A stretch of DNA of 64,000 nucleotides from assembly GCF_009827455.1 (NCBI RefSeq), contig NZ_WTYZ01000001.1:1931001-1995000 (forward strand), given 5' to 3'. The notes beneath the pieces were generated by a model, which was given only the letters and a program-made list of their open reading frames with translations, ran no database searches and was not told the origin of the DNA. This document shows, piece by piece, positions 26,039 through 34,941 of this stretch; the stretch's first letter is position 1; each line of letters opens with the position of its first letter. Made by a program: the position numbers and the translations under genes. Source of the DNA: Pontixanthobacter aestiaquae. Its GTDB lineage: Bacteria > Pseudomonadota > Alphaproteobacteria > Sphingomonadales > Sphingomonadaceae.

Positions 26039-26505
26039 TCCGCTCCCGGGAAGTTGACCAGCAAGCGATACGCCTCTGCGTCGCCGACACCCGCCACGCG
26101 CATCCCGTTGCGCAGCCAGAAGGCGTGTTTGACGATTTCCGCCTGCTGTTCGATGCCGTAGCGTTCAAGCGGCCAGCCCGGCTTCAAGCTATAGTGATAA
26201 GGCGTCCATGGCATACGGTTGAAGACCAGCCACCAGCTGCCTTGGGTCTGCGACTGCCATACGTGGACCATCTCGTGGATGAACAGACCTTGGCGGCTTA
26301 GGCTGGCCGTCGCAAAATCATCACAATAACCGTCCCCTGACGGATGAAAATGGATATGCCCGCGCGGTGCCATCACCACTTTGCTCGGTTGAAAAAATGC
26401 CCATTTCTTGCGACGAATTTTAACGGTCGAATAGTCGATTGCGGTGCCGAACACCGACCGCGCCAACTCCACCTCGCCCGGGGTCAGCGGTCGTTCCCCG
26501 CCCAC
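26035..26505 (-). CDS. HExxH metalloprotease-like protein
   Basis: A 156-residue protein with HEMVH at 77-81, the zinc-binding HExxH signature, preceded by a short Gly/Asp-rich part and followed by an aromatic stretch (GSWWLVFNRMPWTPYHYSLKPGW). Similar proteins in Erythrobacteraceae carry the loose name Vgr-related; some resemble the DUF4157 peptidase domain. No signal peptide is seen. Only GTG is available as a start (26505); the frame is open upstream but has no ATG. It lies between grpE and dnaK on the opposite strand. Protease activity is inferred only from the motif. Confidence 0.6.
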   Translation of the reverse strand: MGGERPLTPGEVELARSVFGTAIDYSTVKIRRKKWAFFQPSKVVMAPRGHIHFHPSGDGYCDDFATASLSRQGLFIHEMVHVWQSQTQGSWWLVFNRMPWTPYHYSLKPGWPLERYGIEQQAEIVKHAFWLRNGMRVAGVGDAEAYRLLVNFPGAD

Positions 26506-26555
26506 CGGACAGAAATGGGTGGCCGCCGTGTCCGGGGCGGTTTTAGACGCTGTGC

Positions 26556-27038
26556 TCAGCGCGCGTCTCCGGGAGCGAGAATGTCGGCCATTTCTGTTTG
26601 TTTATCACCATTTGCAAAAACCAGTGTAACTTCGGTCTTGCCGCCAGCTGTCAGCTCGGGTGAAACATTCATCGCCATGATGTGCTTGCCGCGCGGTTCG
26701 AACACGACGGTCGCCCCCGGCGCCAATTCAATTGGATCGAGCGGAACCATTTCCATTGCATCGCCATTCTGCGCATAATCGTGCATCATGGTGTTTTGCG
26801 CCCCTTGAACAGCCACTGCTGCCAATGTTTGCGGTGCATCTCCATCATATGTCAGGTCAAAATACACGACTGCTGGATTACTCGGAACCGCAGGCAACAC
26901 CAAGCGCAGGTTACTCACCGCAATTCCGGCAATGCCTTCGGGTGCTTCGACCACTTCGTCAGCGCTCTGATTGTTGCAGGCAGTCAGACCAAATGCACCG
27001 AGCACCAATGCGGCACTTGCCAAAATTCTTGAATTCAC
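26556..27038 (-). CDS. PCuAC-type periplasmic copper chaperone lipoprotein
   Basis: A 160-residue lipoprotein (lipobox LTAC, C21) of the PCu(A)C family, which delivers copper(I) to the CuA site of cytochrome oxidase. The metal ligands fit the family pattern: M and H in NTMMHDY, M in AMEMVPL, and H and M in RGKHIMAM. The GTG at 27038 follows GGAGAAACACAA; the frame extends upstream to 27110 but that part is not family-like. Divergent from dnaK, with about 180 bases between. Confidence 0.88.
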   Translation of the reverse strand: MNSRILASAALVLGAFGLTACNNQSADEVVEAPEGIAGIAVSNLRLVLPAVPSNPAVVYFDLTYDGDAPQTLAAVAVQGAQNTMMHDYAQNGDAMEMVPLDPIELAPGATVVFEPRGKHIMAMNVSPELTAGGKTEVTLVFANGDKQTEMADILAPGDAR

Positions 27039-27100
27039 TTGTGTTTCTCCATCGGGGGCGTGGGGGAGGGGATATGGCATAATTCTAGCGCCCCCAATCC

Positions 27101-27128
27101 CTTGTGCCAATTAAAACCGCACCTATAT
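27101..27128 (+). promoter_or_regulatory. Candidate heat-shock (RpoH-type) promoter of dnaK
   Basis: CTTGTG at 27101-27106, a 15-base spacer, and CCTATAT at 27122-27128 resemble the sigma-32 consensus CTTGAA / CCCATnT, about 90 bases before the dnaK ATG. No CIRCE inverted repeat is present between 27039 and 27216. The match is by eye and imperfect at two positions in each box. Confidence 0.4.
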
Positions 27129-27216
27129 CCGCTTCACAATCGAGCTGCCGAGTTGTTTCGCCAATAGCGGGGGACACACAGAGCAGCGTCCAACATGAAG
27201 AGTAAATGGGGAAACC

Positions 27217-29157
27217 ATGGCTAAAGTAATCGGTATCGACCTCGGCACCACCAATTCGTGTGTCGCTGTAATGGACGGCGGCAAACCGAAAGTTATCGAA
27301 AATTCCGAAGGCGCGCGCACTACGCCGTCTATCGTTGCATTCACGAAGGATGAGGAACGCCTCATTGGTCAGCCGGCCAAGCGCCAGGCGGTGACCAATC
27401 CGGACAACACCTTGTTCGCGATCAAGCGCCTTATCGGCCGCCGCTTCGACGATCCGATGACGAAGAAAGATATGGATCTCGTTCCATACCAAATCGTCAA
27501 AGGGAAGAACGGCGATGCGTGGGTAAAGGCCGGCGAAGAGGATTACAGTCCGTCGCAGGTTTCCGCTTTCATTCTGCAAAAGATGAAAGAGACCGCCGAG
27601 AGCTATCTTGGCGAAACCGTAACCCAAGCGGTTATTACCGTCCCAGCTTACTTCAACGATGCCCAGCGTCAGGCGACCAAAGACGCCGGCCAGATTGCGG
27701 GTCTCGAAGTTCTGCGGATTATCAACGAACCAACAGCAGCGGCGCTCGCTTACGGTATGGACAAGGACGATGGTAAGACCATCGCGGTTTATGACCTTGG
27801 CGGCGGTACCTTCGACGTTTCGGTTCTCGAGATCGGTGATGGCGTTTTTGAAGTTAAGTCGACCAACGGTGACACGTTCCTCGGCGGTGAAGATTTCGAC
27901 AATGCGATTGTCGAGCACCTCGCCGCATCCTTCAAGAAGAAGGAGAACATGGACCTCAAGACAGACAAGCTTGCTCTGCAGCGCCTGAAAGAAGCCGCTG
28001 AGAAAGCCAAGATTGAACTGTCAAGCTCGGCCACCACCGAGGTCAACCTGCCGTTCATTACCGCCCGCATGGAAGGTGGCGCGTCCACGCCATTGCACTT
28101 GGTTGAAACCATCAGCCGCTCCGATCTGGAGAAGCTGGTTGGCGATCTGATCAAGCGTACGCTTGAGCCTTGCAAGAAAGCCCTTGCTGATGCTGGCGTC
28201 GACAAAGGCGGCATTGACGAGGTGATCCTCGTCGGCGGTATGACCCGTATGCCCAAGGTGCGCGAAGTCGTGGAAGAATTCTTCGGCAAGAAACCGCACA
28301 CCGGTGTGAACCCTGATGAAGTGGTTGCCATGGGCGCTGCCATTCAGGCGGGCGTTCTGCAGGGCGATGTTAAAGACGTTCTGCTGCTTGATGTGACACC
28401 ATTGTCACTCGGCATCGAAACACTCGGCGGCGTGTTCACTCGCATGATCGACCGCAATACTACGATCCCGACCAAGAAATCGCAGACTTACTCGACTGCT
28501 GAAGACAATCAGCAGGCCGTGACAATCCGCGTTGGTCAGGGCGAGCGTGAAATGGCGGCGGATAATAAACTGCTCGGTCAGTTTGACCTCGTCGGTATTC
28601 CGGCTGCCCCACGCGGCGTTCCGCAGATCGAAGTTACCTTCGACATCGACGCCAACGGGATCGTGAACGTCTCTGCGAAAGATAAAGGCACCGGCAAAGA
28701 ACAGCAAATTCGCATTCAGGCATCTGGTGGTCTATCGGACAACGATATCGAGCAGATGGTGCAAGACGCGGAGAAATTTGCGGACGAAGACAAGAAACGC
28801 CGCGAGCAAGCGGAGTCGCGCAACCAGGCCGACAGCTTGGTCCACGCGACCGAGAAGCAGCTTGAAGAGCATGGTGACAAGATCAGCGCCGATCTGAAAT
28901 CGGACGTTGAAGCCGCTCTGGCTGAGACCAAGACTGCTCTCGAAGGCGATGATCTCGATGCCATCAACGAGAAATCGCAGGCTCTGACTGAAGTCGCGAT
29001 GAAGATGGGTCAGGAAATCTACCAGCAGGAACAGGCAAATGCCGCTCCTGAGGGTGATGCTGGCGATGCCGCTTCTTCAGACGATGAAGACGTCGTTGAT
29101 GCGGAATTCTCCGAAGTCGGCGACGATGCCGAAGGCGAAGACGAAAAGAAGAGCTGA
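27217..29157 (+). CDS. dnaK: Molecular chaperone DnaK (Hsp70)
   Basis: A 646-residue Hsp70. The N-terminal ATPase domain begins [21 protein letters not shown], with [11 protein letters not shown] and [10 protein letters not shown]; the substrate domain starts near [20 protein letters not shown]; the C-terminal tail is acidic and ends EDEKKS. It folds nascent and denatured proteins with DnaJ and GrpE. The ATG follows GGGGAAACC. dnaJ follows after 124 bases that hold a palindromic repeat, which may separate the two genes' expression. Confidence 0.98.
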   Translation: MAKVIGIDLGTTNSCVAVMDGGKPKVIENSEGARTTPSIVAFTKDEERLIGQPAKRQAVTNPDNTLFAIKRLIGRRFDDPMTKKDMDLVPYQIVKGKNGDAWVKAGEEDYSPSQVSAFILQKMKETAESYLGETVTQAVITVPAYFNDAQRQATKDAGQIAGLEVLRIINEPTAAALAYGMDKDDGKTIAVYDLGGGTFDVSVLEIGDGVFEVKSTNGDTFLGGEDFDNAIVEHLAASFKKKENMDLKTDKLALQRLKEAAEKAKIELSSSATTEVNLPFITARMEGGASTPLHLVETISRSDLEKLVGDLIKRTLEPCKKALADAGVDKGGIDEVILVGGMTRMPKVREVVEEFFGKKPHTGVNPDEVVAMGAAIQAGVLQGDVKDVLLLDVTPLSLGIETLGGVFTRMIDRNTTIPTKKSQTYSTAEDNQQAVTIRVGQGEREMAADNKLLGQFDLVGIPAAPRGVPQIEVTFDIDANGIVNVSAKDKGTGKEQQIRIQASGGLSDNDIEQMVQDAEKFADEDKKRREQAESRNQADSLVHATEKQLEEHGDKISADLKSDVEAALAETKTALEGDDLDAINEKSQALTEVAMKMGQEIYQQEQANAAPEGDAGDAASSDDEDVVDAEFSEVGDDAEGEDEKKS

Positions 29158-29180
29158 TTATCAGCTTGATGAATCTCTAC

Positions 29181-29259
29181 CGTCATTCCCGCGAAAGCGG
29201 GAACCCAGAATGACCGGCAACACAAACCACTCTGGGTCCCCGCTTTCGCGGGGATGACG
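29181..29259. repeat. Long inverted repeat of REP/palindromic-unit type
   Basis: Two 29-base arms (29181-29209 and 29231-29259) are inverted copies with 27 of 29 positions complementary, around a 21-base centre. Each arm also folds on itself: CCCGC-GAAA-GCGGG with a GNRA loop in the left arm, and its inverse in the right. Elements with the core CGTCATTCCCGCGAAAGCGGG are dispersed in many sphingomonad genomes. It is placed between dnaK and dnaJ, where a strong hairpin could protect the upstream dnaK message or cut read-through. Confidence 0.85.
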
Positions 29260-29281
29260 ACGAGAAGAAGAGTATTTCTTA

Positions 29282-30418
29282 ATGTCTTCGACCGACTTTT
29301 ATGAATTGCTAGGCGTTAGCCGCGATGCGGACGAAAAGGCGATCAAATCGGCTTACCGTAAACTCGCGATGCAATACCACCCTGATCGCAATCCGGGTGA
29401 TGCGGAGGCCGAAGCCAAGTTCAAAGCTGTCGGCGGCGCTTACGAAGCGCTGAAAGACCCGCAAAAGCGTGCAGCCTATGATCGGTTCGGCCATGAAGCC
29501 TTCGAACAAGGCATGGGCGGAGGCGGTGCCAGTGGTTTTGGAGGTCGCGGCCCGCAAGGTGATTTCGGCGATATCGGTGACATTTTCGAAACTATTTTCG
29601 GCGGCGGCTTCGGCGGTGGCGGCGGGCGACAGCAAGCGCGTCGTGGCGCCGATCTCCGTTACGATATGGAAATTGGTCTGGAAGACGCCTTTAGCGGCAA
29701 AGAGACCCAGATCGAAATAGAAGTCTCACAAAGCTGTGATACCTGTGATGGCTCCGGCGCAGAGCCGGGCACAGGTACGCGCGGTTGCAACCTTTGCAAC
29801 GGCTACGGCAAAGTCCGGGCAAAGCAAGGTTTCTTCGTGGTCGAACGGCCATGCCCTACCTGCCACGGCCGCGGCGAAGTTATCGAAGACCCCTGCCGCG
29901 AATGCCGCGGAGAGGGGCGGGTCGATAAAGCACAGGCGCTTGATGTCGAAATCCCCCCGGGCGTCGATACCGGAACCCGTATCCGCCTGTCAGGAAAAGG
30001 CGAGGCAGGACCACGCGGCGCCCCTCCCGGTGATCTCTATATTTTCATCCATATCAAAGAGCATTCGGTGTTCGAGCGTGAGGGCACAACGCTGCTCACC
30101 CGCGTACCTATCAGCTTTACGACCGCTGCGTTGGGCGGCTGTGTAAACATCCCTGACCTCGATGGCTCGACCAACAATATCGACATTCCTGCTGGTATCC
30201 AGTCAGGTAAGCAATTACGGGTGCGTGGTGGCGGTATGCCTGTGCTCCAAGGGCGCGGGCGCGGCGATATGGTGGTCGAGATTGCGGTAGAGACACCGAC
30301 CAAGCTCACCAAGGATCAGAAAGAAATCCTCGAGCAATTCCGCGAGACTGAAACGGGCGAAGAATGTCCTGAAAGCCGCGGCTTCTTTGACAAGTTGAAA
30401 GATGCTTTCGGGGCTTAG
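29282..30418 (+). CDS. dnaJ: Chaperone DnaJ (Hsp40, class A)
   Basis: A 378-residue co-chaperone that delivers substrates to DnaK and stimulates its ATPase. The J domain carries HPD at 33-35; a Gly/Phe-rich linker spans about 78-118; four zinc-binding CxxCxGxG repeats (CDTCDGSG, CNLCNGYG, CPTCHGRG, CRECRGEG) lie at 152-212; the C-terminal substrate domains follow. Full length and intact. It ends 17 bases before the convergent Sel1-repeat gene, leaving little room for a terminator. Confidence 0.98.
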   Translation: MSSTDFYELLGVSRDADEKAIKSAYRKLAMQYHPDRNPGDAEAEAKFKAVGGAYEALKDPQKRAAYDRFGHEAFEQGMGGGGASGFGGRGPQGDFGDIGDIFETIFGGGFGGGGGRQQARRGADLRYDMEIGLEDAFSGKETQIEIEVSQSCDTCDGSGAEPGTGTRGCNLCNGYGKVRAKQGFFVVERPCPTCHGRGEVIEDPCRECRGEGRVDKAQALDVEIPPGVDTGTRIRLSGKGEAGPRGAPPGDLYIFIHIKEHSVFEREGTTLLTRVPISFTTAALGGCVNIPDLDGSTNNIDIPAGIQSGKQLRVRGGGMPVLQGRGRGDMVVEIAVETPTKLTKDQKEILEQFRETETGEECPESRGFFDKLKDAFGA

Positions 30419-30435
30419 CTATCGCATTGAGCGCA

Positions 30436-31746
30436 TCAGCTAGAACCGTATTTGACCAGACAATCGACAGTCATGAGATTGTTGTCATCGCAATTTAGTT
30501 CCGGTTTGGTGAATGTCCTCGCCCGGCGCTCATATTCATTCGCCAGCAAATTGCTTTGTTTGTTCGCAGTCCCCTCGCGGAACATCTGCGCCAGTGCCCG
30601 CGCACCATCTGCATGCTTCCGTTCCATAGCCATTCGGAAATAGAACTCTGCCTTGGCGTAGTTTTTTGGAATGCCTTTTCCGAGCAGGTTGAGGAGGCCC
30701 AGATCATACGACGCGTCCGCGTTTCCAGCGTCCGAGCTAAGCTCAAGATACTTGATCGCCCGCGGCACATCTTGCGGGAACAGTTTACCCGTTACCATCT
30801 CATGGCCCAGGATCTGCGCTGTCTTGGCAGACCCCTTGTCGCCAGCATTTGCGGCGATATCCAGATACCGAACAGCTTCGGTAGGGTTTTTGGCAATGCC
30901 TGAACGTTTGGGGTTTGCGTAATAAAACCCCAGCAAACTCGGAGCCCAGCTATCTTTGGGAGTTGCAGCTACAATCTGTTTGAGCTTAGTCTCAGCTTCG
31001 ACACCGTTTTCCAAAAGCACAAAGCGATTTTGTGGCGGGTAATAGTGGGACGCCGGCATAACGACGCCCGAGAGGTAGATGTTAATCAGCGTCGCCGAGA
31101 CCAGATTGTTCTCGGGCGTGTAGGCTGCCTCCAAAGCAGCGACGAGTTTTTTCGCCATTTCTTCCTTCTCGGAAAGGTATAACCCACCAGCTTTGTTTAT
31201 CTCGTCAATGTCCAGTAACTTCCCTTTAGGTACCGGCAATTTCAGACCACCGGTAGAGCCCTTGCTGCAAATCGAGCACAATACAGGATCCTTAACGATC
31301 TTGTTTGCCTGCACGATCGAAGCCTTGTCCCCGCGCTCTACGCCTTGGACATAATATCCGAACGCATCCCTGACCGTCGCATTGGGTATCGCACGATCGA
31401 GGAAGATCATATCGCCCATCCGGCTAAAGGCTTCCGGATAGTTCTTCGCCATCGCTCCAGCGAGGAGTTTCATCCGCATTTCTATTGCTGGCATCCGGTC
31501 GAAGAGATTGCCGCTCAAATACACTTTTGCAGCGCGCTCCATCTTGAGCATCGCATAAGGGTCACCAGCTTTGGCCTTGGCCATATATGTCTGATGTTCG
31601 GGATCGTTGCGGAACTGCTCCAGAAGTTTGGCGTCGCCTTCCGCGGAATAGCTAGCTTCATATCGCTGCTGGCTGGAAACCGGTGCGGCAGATAGCATCA
31701 GTAGAGCAACGAGTGCTGCTGAAGTCAGCGTTTTCGACGCGCGCAT
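30436..31746 (-). CDS. Secreted Sel1-repeat protein
   Basis: A 436-residue exported protein with a signal peptide MRASKTLTSAALVALLMLSAAPVSSQ. The C-terminal half contains Sel1-like (TPR-related) helical repeats, for example PTEAVRYLDIAANAGDKGSAKTAQILGHEM and VPRAIKYLELSSDAGNADASYDLGLLNLLGKG. Such repeats bind other proteins; the partner is unknown. A CSIC pair (about residue 160) and a late C...C pair (CDDNNLMTVDC) may form disulfides. The ATG at 31746 follows AAGGATTTGATT. It lies 91 bases downstream of the patatin gene on the same strand. Confidence 0.8.
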   Translation of the reverse strand: MRASKTLTSAALVALLMLSAAPVSSQQRYEASYSAEGDAKLLEQFRNDPEHQTYMAKAKAGDPYAMLKMERAAKVYLSGNLFDRMPAIEMRMKLLAGAMAKNYPEAFSRMGDMIFLDRAIPNATVRDAFGYYVQGVERGDKASIVQANKIVKDPVLCSICSKGSTGGLKLPVPKGKLLDIDEINKAGGLYLSEKEEMAKKLVAALEAAYTPENNLVSATLINIYLSGVVMPASHYYPPQNRFVLLENGVEAETKLKQIVAATPKDSWAPSLLGFYYANPKRSGIAKNPTEAVRYLDIAANAGDKGSAKTAQILGHEMVTGKLFPQDVPRAIKYLELSSDAGNADASYDLGLLNLLGKGIPKNYAKAEFYFRMAMERKHADGARALAQMFREGTANKQSNLLANEYERRARTFTKPELNCDDNNLMTVDCLVKYGSS

Positions 31747-31837
31747 AATCAAATCCTTGTTCAAACTATGACCCAACTCTGGCACACAGTATCTCGGTCG
31801 CTTTGTAAAAATCCGTCACGGGTTGAGAAACTCAGCT

Positions 31838-34156
31838 TTATTGTGCGAGCTTCTCCAAAACCTCTCTTCGAATAGTGACGAGAAGGCTGGAATCAGCGGT
31901 CAAGCGATCCTCTTCCTCATCCAAGATAGCTAGGAATGCCTGTCTTTTGAACCTGCCACAAGCGGCTTCGGGCAGTGGGTTCTCCAAAGTCGAACACACC
32001 AGATCGATCATTCGTTCAGCGCCATGCAAGCGCCCCCAGAGGTAATCATTTTCACGATACGTACGGCTGAAGAATGCCCCGAAATTGTAGAACTCGGTAC
32101 CCCGCAAAGTCGCTTTTGTGCCGCCCTCGCGGATCGATTTGGCGTCATCCGGTGAAATACGATCAACCTTGATTGGATCGAATTCGGTCAGGCCCTCGGT
32201 CCGCATCAGCGGCAAGGTCGCGACGTCATAAAATGGGAAGCCGAGATAGGTCAGCAACATCCTTCGGCGCAGGTCCTTTGGCATATTCTGCATCGCGGCT
32301 GACAGTATGATTTCGGCTTGCTCGTCCACTTCCGGAAGCAAACGCTTGCCAGCCAGATAATCGAGAACCGCGCCTGGCTGCTGCAACACATTGGCCGCCA
32401 ATTCCGCGAACTCAGTATCTGCGTGACCGCGCTTTTCCTGATCGAAATAGAGTGCAAGAATTTCGTAGATCGACTTGCGGGCCGCTTCCAGCGCATCGTC
32501 GGGAATGTCAGGATCGGCTTCCCAATCGCGCGCTAGCCGCCGGGCCAGCAACCTCAAGCGGCGAATTCTGAAACCGAGATCATGCGCCCTGAAAAACGCG
32601 ATAGCTTCCTGGCTTGCACCGCCATCGGGATCGGAGAGTGAACTGAGGCCCCGCTTCTCAAGCTCAGCAAAGAAACTGGCCGCAATTGGTGTCGCATCGG
32701 GAAGGCCAGAGGCGGGTGCTGCTTCAAATGTGAGCCGCGCGAGCTTGTCGACGATACCGGTGAATTTGGCCTGCGCGTAAGAGCTGAACGCAAATCCGGA
32801 ATATTCTGCCGCAGCCTGCTGCGCCTTGTTTCGCCATGCAACGAGGCGCTTGGGCGTTGGTTTGTTAAGGAATAGCGTTCGGCCAAACAATCTCTCGACG
32901 GCGCGCTCAACTTCCGGGCGAAGGCCTGTGACCATTCGCCGAAGCGCCTCTGCATCGCGGGATTGCTGATCCAGCTGCTCCAGATTGTCCCGGATTGGCT
33001 GCTCGCGTGGGATTGTAGACAGAGAGCCGAATATGGCGGCGAAGAACCCGACAGGCTTTTGCTCCTGCTCCGTTTCGGTGCCAAACCTGTCGGGGCGGGG
33101 ATCGATATAGACAAAGCGCCGATCGACTTCGCGTTGGGCAGGGCGACCTTTCAAAGCATCCATCGCTCCGCCGAACGGGGCATTGACCAGTACCGAACCG
33201 TCAATGAGCGCAACATTGTCCACATCACCTTCGCGGCTGTGAACGGGCATAATGCGCTGAACGAAGCGTTCGCGACTGGACCAGTCGATAGATGCCCGCT
33301 CGCATAACCGGTCCACTTCACCGATTTGCAGCGGTGGGAAGGCTCCGGGAAAACTCGCGGTTGCGCGCGCTGCAAATGTTAGCTCAGCCAGATTGGCCAG
33401 ACTTGCCCCTGCTTCCGCTGGTGTCGATGCAGAGAAGCTGATCGGCATCCGGTGCTCGCTTTCCTCAACAATCTTGGGGCTGTTAAGGCGAAGGAGCTCC
33501 AAATGTCCGTGGAAATCTGTCGCCGTCACAAACACATCGACCGGGTGGCCCGGCGGCAAAAGCGGCTGCTCAAGCGGCGCATTCTCCATTGCGGCGAGCG
33601 CATCATACAGCAACTTGGAGAAGCCCGAGCCGGAGAAGGGCGGTTCGAACCAGCGTCCGCGCACGAAATGAGACACTTTGCGGCGCACTTCATCGCGCGT
33701 TTCCGGCGCCACGCTCTCTGTCACGACATTGCCAGGGCGGCGCAATATCCAAGAAGCAATAGGCTGCGCCCAAAACTTCGCAAAGCGCCACATTGGCCGG
33801 GCATCCGGATCGACCAATTGATCGACATCCGCCATATCGAGCCACAGATCGGTCAGAGGTTCCAGCGATTGACCGGAATGGATTGCCTGAGCCAAGAAAA
33901 CCGCGTTGATGCCGCCAGCACTCGCGCCGGTTAGGATATCCGGTAGAACACGGAGCCGAAGGCCTTTTTCCTGTTCAATATGCTGAAGCAGGTCGCGATA
34001 GACGCCTTGTACGCCTTCGGATCGCGTTTCGCCCGAATGGAATGCCCGGCTGGCCTTGGCCAGTTTCCACAGCTCTTTCGTGACGCCATGCATGTAGACG
34101 GCGAGGCTTACCCCGCCATAACAGATCAGCGCAATCCGGAGTTCCTTCTGCCTCAT
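31838..34156 (-). CDS. Large patatin-like phospholipase
   Basis: A 772-residue protein with an N-terminal patatin domain: oxyanion loop CYGGVSLAVYMHG (12-24), nucleophile S79 in GASAG, and catalytic D319 in LIDGSVLVNAPFGG. Patatins are Ser-Asp dyad lipid acyl hydrolases. The remaining ~400 residues match the long C-terminal region (DUF3376-like) of patatin-related proteins common in alphaproteobacteria and actinobacteria. No signal peptide, so cytoplasmic or inner-membrane associated. It lies between the DUF1287 lipoprotein and the Sel1 gene on the same strand, perhaps one transcript. Confidence 0.9.
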   Translation of the reverse strand: MRQKELRIALICYGGVSLAVYMHGVTKELWKLAKASRAFHSGETRSEGVQGVYRDLLQHIEQEKGLRLRVLPDILTGASAGGINAVFLAQAIHSGQSLEPLTDLWLDMADVDQLVDPDARPMWRFAKFWAQPIASWILRRPGNVVTESVAPETRDEVRRKVSHFVRGRWFEPPFSGSGFSKLLYDALAAMENAPLEQPLLPPGHPVDVFVTATDFHGHLELLRLNSPKIVEESEHRMPISFSASTPAEAGASLANLAELTFAARATASFPGAFPPLQIGEVDRLCERASIDWSSRERFVQRIMPVHSREGDVDNVALIDGSVLVNAPFGGAMDALKGRPAQREVDRRFVYIDPRPDRFGTETEQEQKPVGFFAAIFGSLSTIPREQPIRDNLEQLDQQSRDAEALRRMVTGLRPEVERAVERLFGRTLFLNKPTPKRLVAWRNKAQQAAAEYSGFAFSSYAQAKFTGIVDKLARLTFEAAPASGLPDATPIAASFFAELEKRGLSSLSDPDGGASQEAIAFFRAHDLGFRIRRLRLLARRLARDWEADPDIPDDALEAARKSIYEILALYFDQEKRGHADTEFAELAANVLQQPGAVLDYLAGKRLLPEVDEQAEIILSAAMQNMPKDLRRRMLLTYLGFPFYDVATLPLMRTEGLTEFDPIKVDRISPDDAKSIREGGTKATLRGTEFYNFGAFFSRTYRENDYLWGRLHGAERMIDLVCSTLENPLPEAACGRFKRQAFLAILDEEEDRLTADSSLLVTIRREVLEKLAQ

Positions 34157-34219
34157 AAGATTAGCGTGGCAAATGCGCCCGATACCAGCAAGCGCAAACG
34201 CGATTGTTTGAGGGATATC

Positions 34220-34861
34220 TCAGACTTGCCAGCGGAAATGGCCGTCCAGTGGATGCGCGAAGACCACGGCTTCTTCGCGGGCCCCGCGGCCGATATTGTG
34301 TACTGCCAGCAATGTGCCATCGCTCTGTCGGGCTGATACGATGCCGATATGCGGCAAGCGTCCGCCGACTTTGCTGGTGAAGAGATCGCCGACCTGCCAG
34401 TCACCCGGACCAGTACTGAGGGGCAGGGCCGCCTCTTGCCGTTTCAAGAATGCCTGTAGATTGGGCACGCGCCGGTGATCGATATTGCGATCGGCCGAAC
34501 GCAGTCCCCAATTGTCTGGATAGGCCGAGAAATTTGCCATCATGTCCTCGTGAACCAACTTTTGAAGATCGAGACCGAACGCATCGCGATAGGCACGAAT
34601 GACAACGTCCGTGCAGACACCCCGCGAGCGGGGAACATCACCGCCCGGGTACGCTAAGCCGGTGTAGGAAGGATCATAGGCCGTGGTTACGCCTATCTGC
34701 TCACGCGCTGCGGCGACCAATTTCGCGGCATGATCCGTTGCAGCTTTTTCTCCGTTTTGCACGACAGCTGGGTTTGCTCTGGAGCACGATGCCAAAAACA
34801 AAGTGCTCAGTGCGAGCCCGGTGACAAATTCGCGCCGCCCAATGGTTTGCCTTCCTATCAT
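34220..34861 (-). CDS. DUF1287 cysteine-hydrolase-like lipoprotein
   Basis: A 213-residue protein of the DUF1287 family, NlpC/P60-like. The N terminus has twin arginines (GRREFVTGLALSTLFLASC), so it may be a Tat substrate, and a lipobox with C26. The conserved parts TAYDPSYTGLAYPGGDVPRSRGVCTDVVIRA and LPHIGIVS supply a candidate Cys83-His171 pair for a cell-wall endopeptidase or amidase. That activity is inferred from the fold family. The start at 34861 is chosen because it opens the signal; a longer frame reaches 34954 into the radA region. Divergent from radA. Confidence 0.82.
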   Translation of the reverse strand: MIGRQTIGRREFVTGLALSTLFLASCSRANPAVVQNGEKAATDHAAKLVAAAREQIGVTTAYDPSYTGLAYPGGDVPRSRGVCTDVVIRAYRDAFGLDLQKLVHEDMMANFSAYPDNWGLRSADRNIDHRRVPNLQAFLKRQEAALPLSTGPGDWQVGDLFTSKVGGRLPHIGIVSARQSDGTLLAVHNIGRGAREEAVVFAHPLDGHFRWQV

Positions 34862-34941
34862 TGGGCAAATATCCCCGACGGCAATGAACCGATAGTGAAT
34901 TGCGCGCTTGAGTTCCTTGTTTGTTCCACTTATGGGATGGC

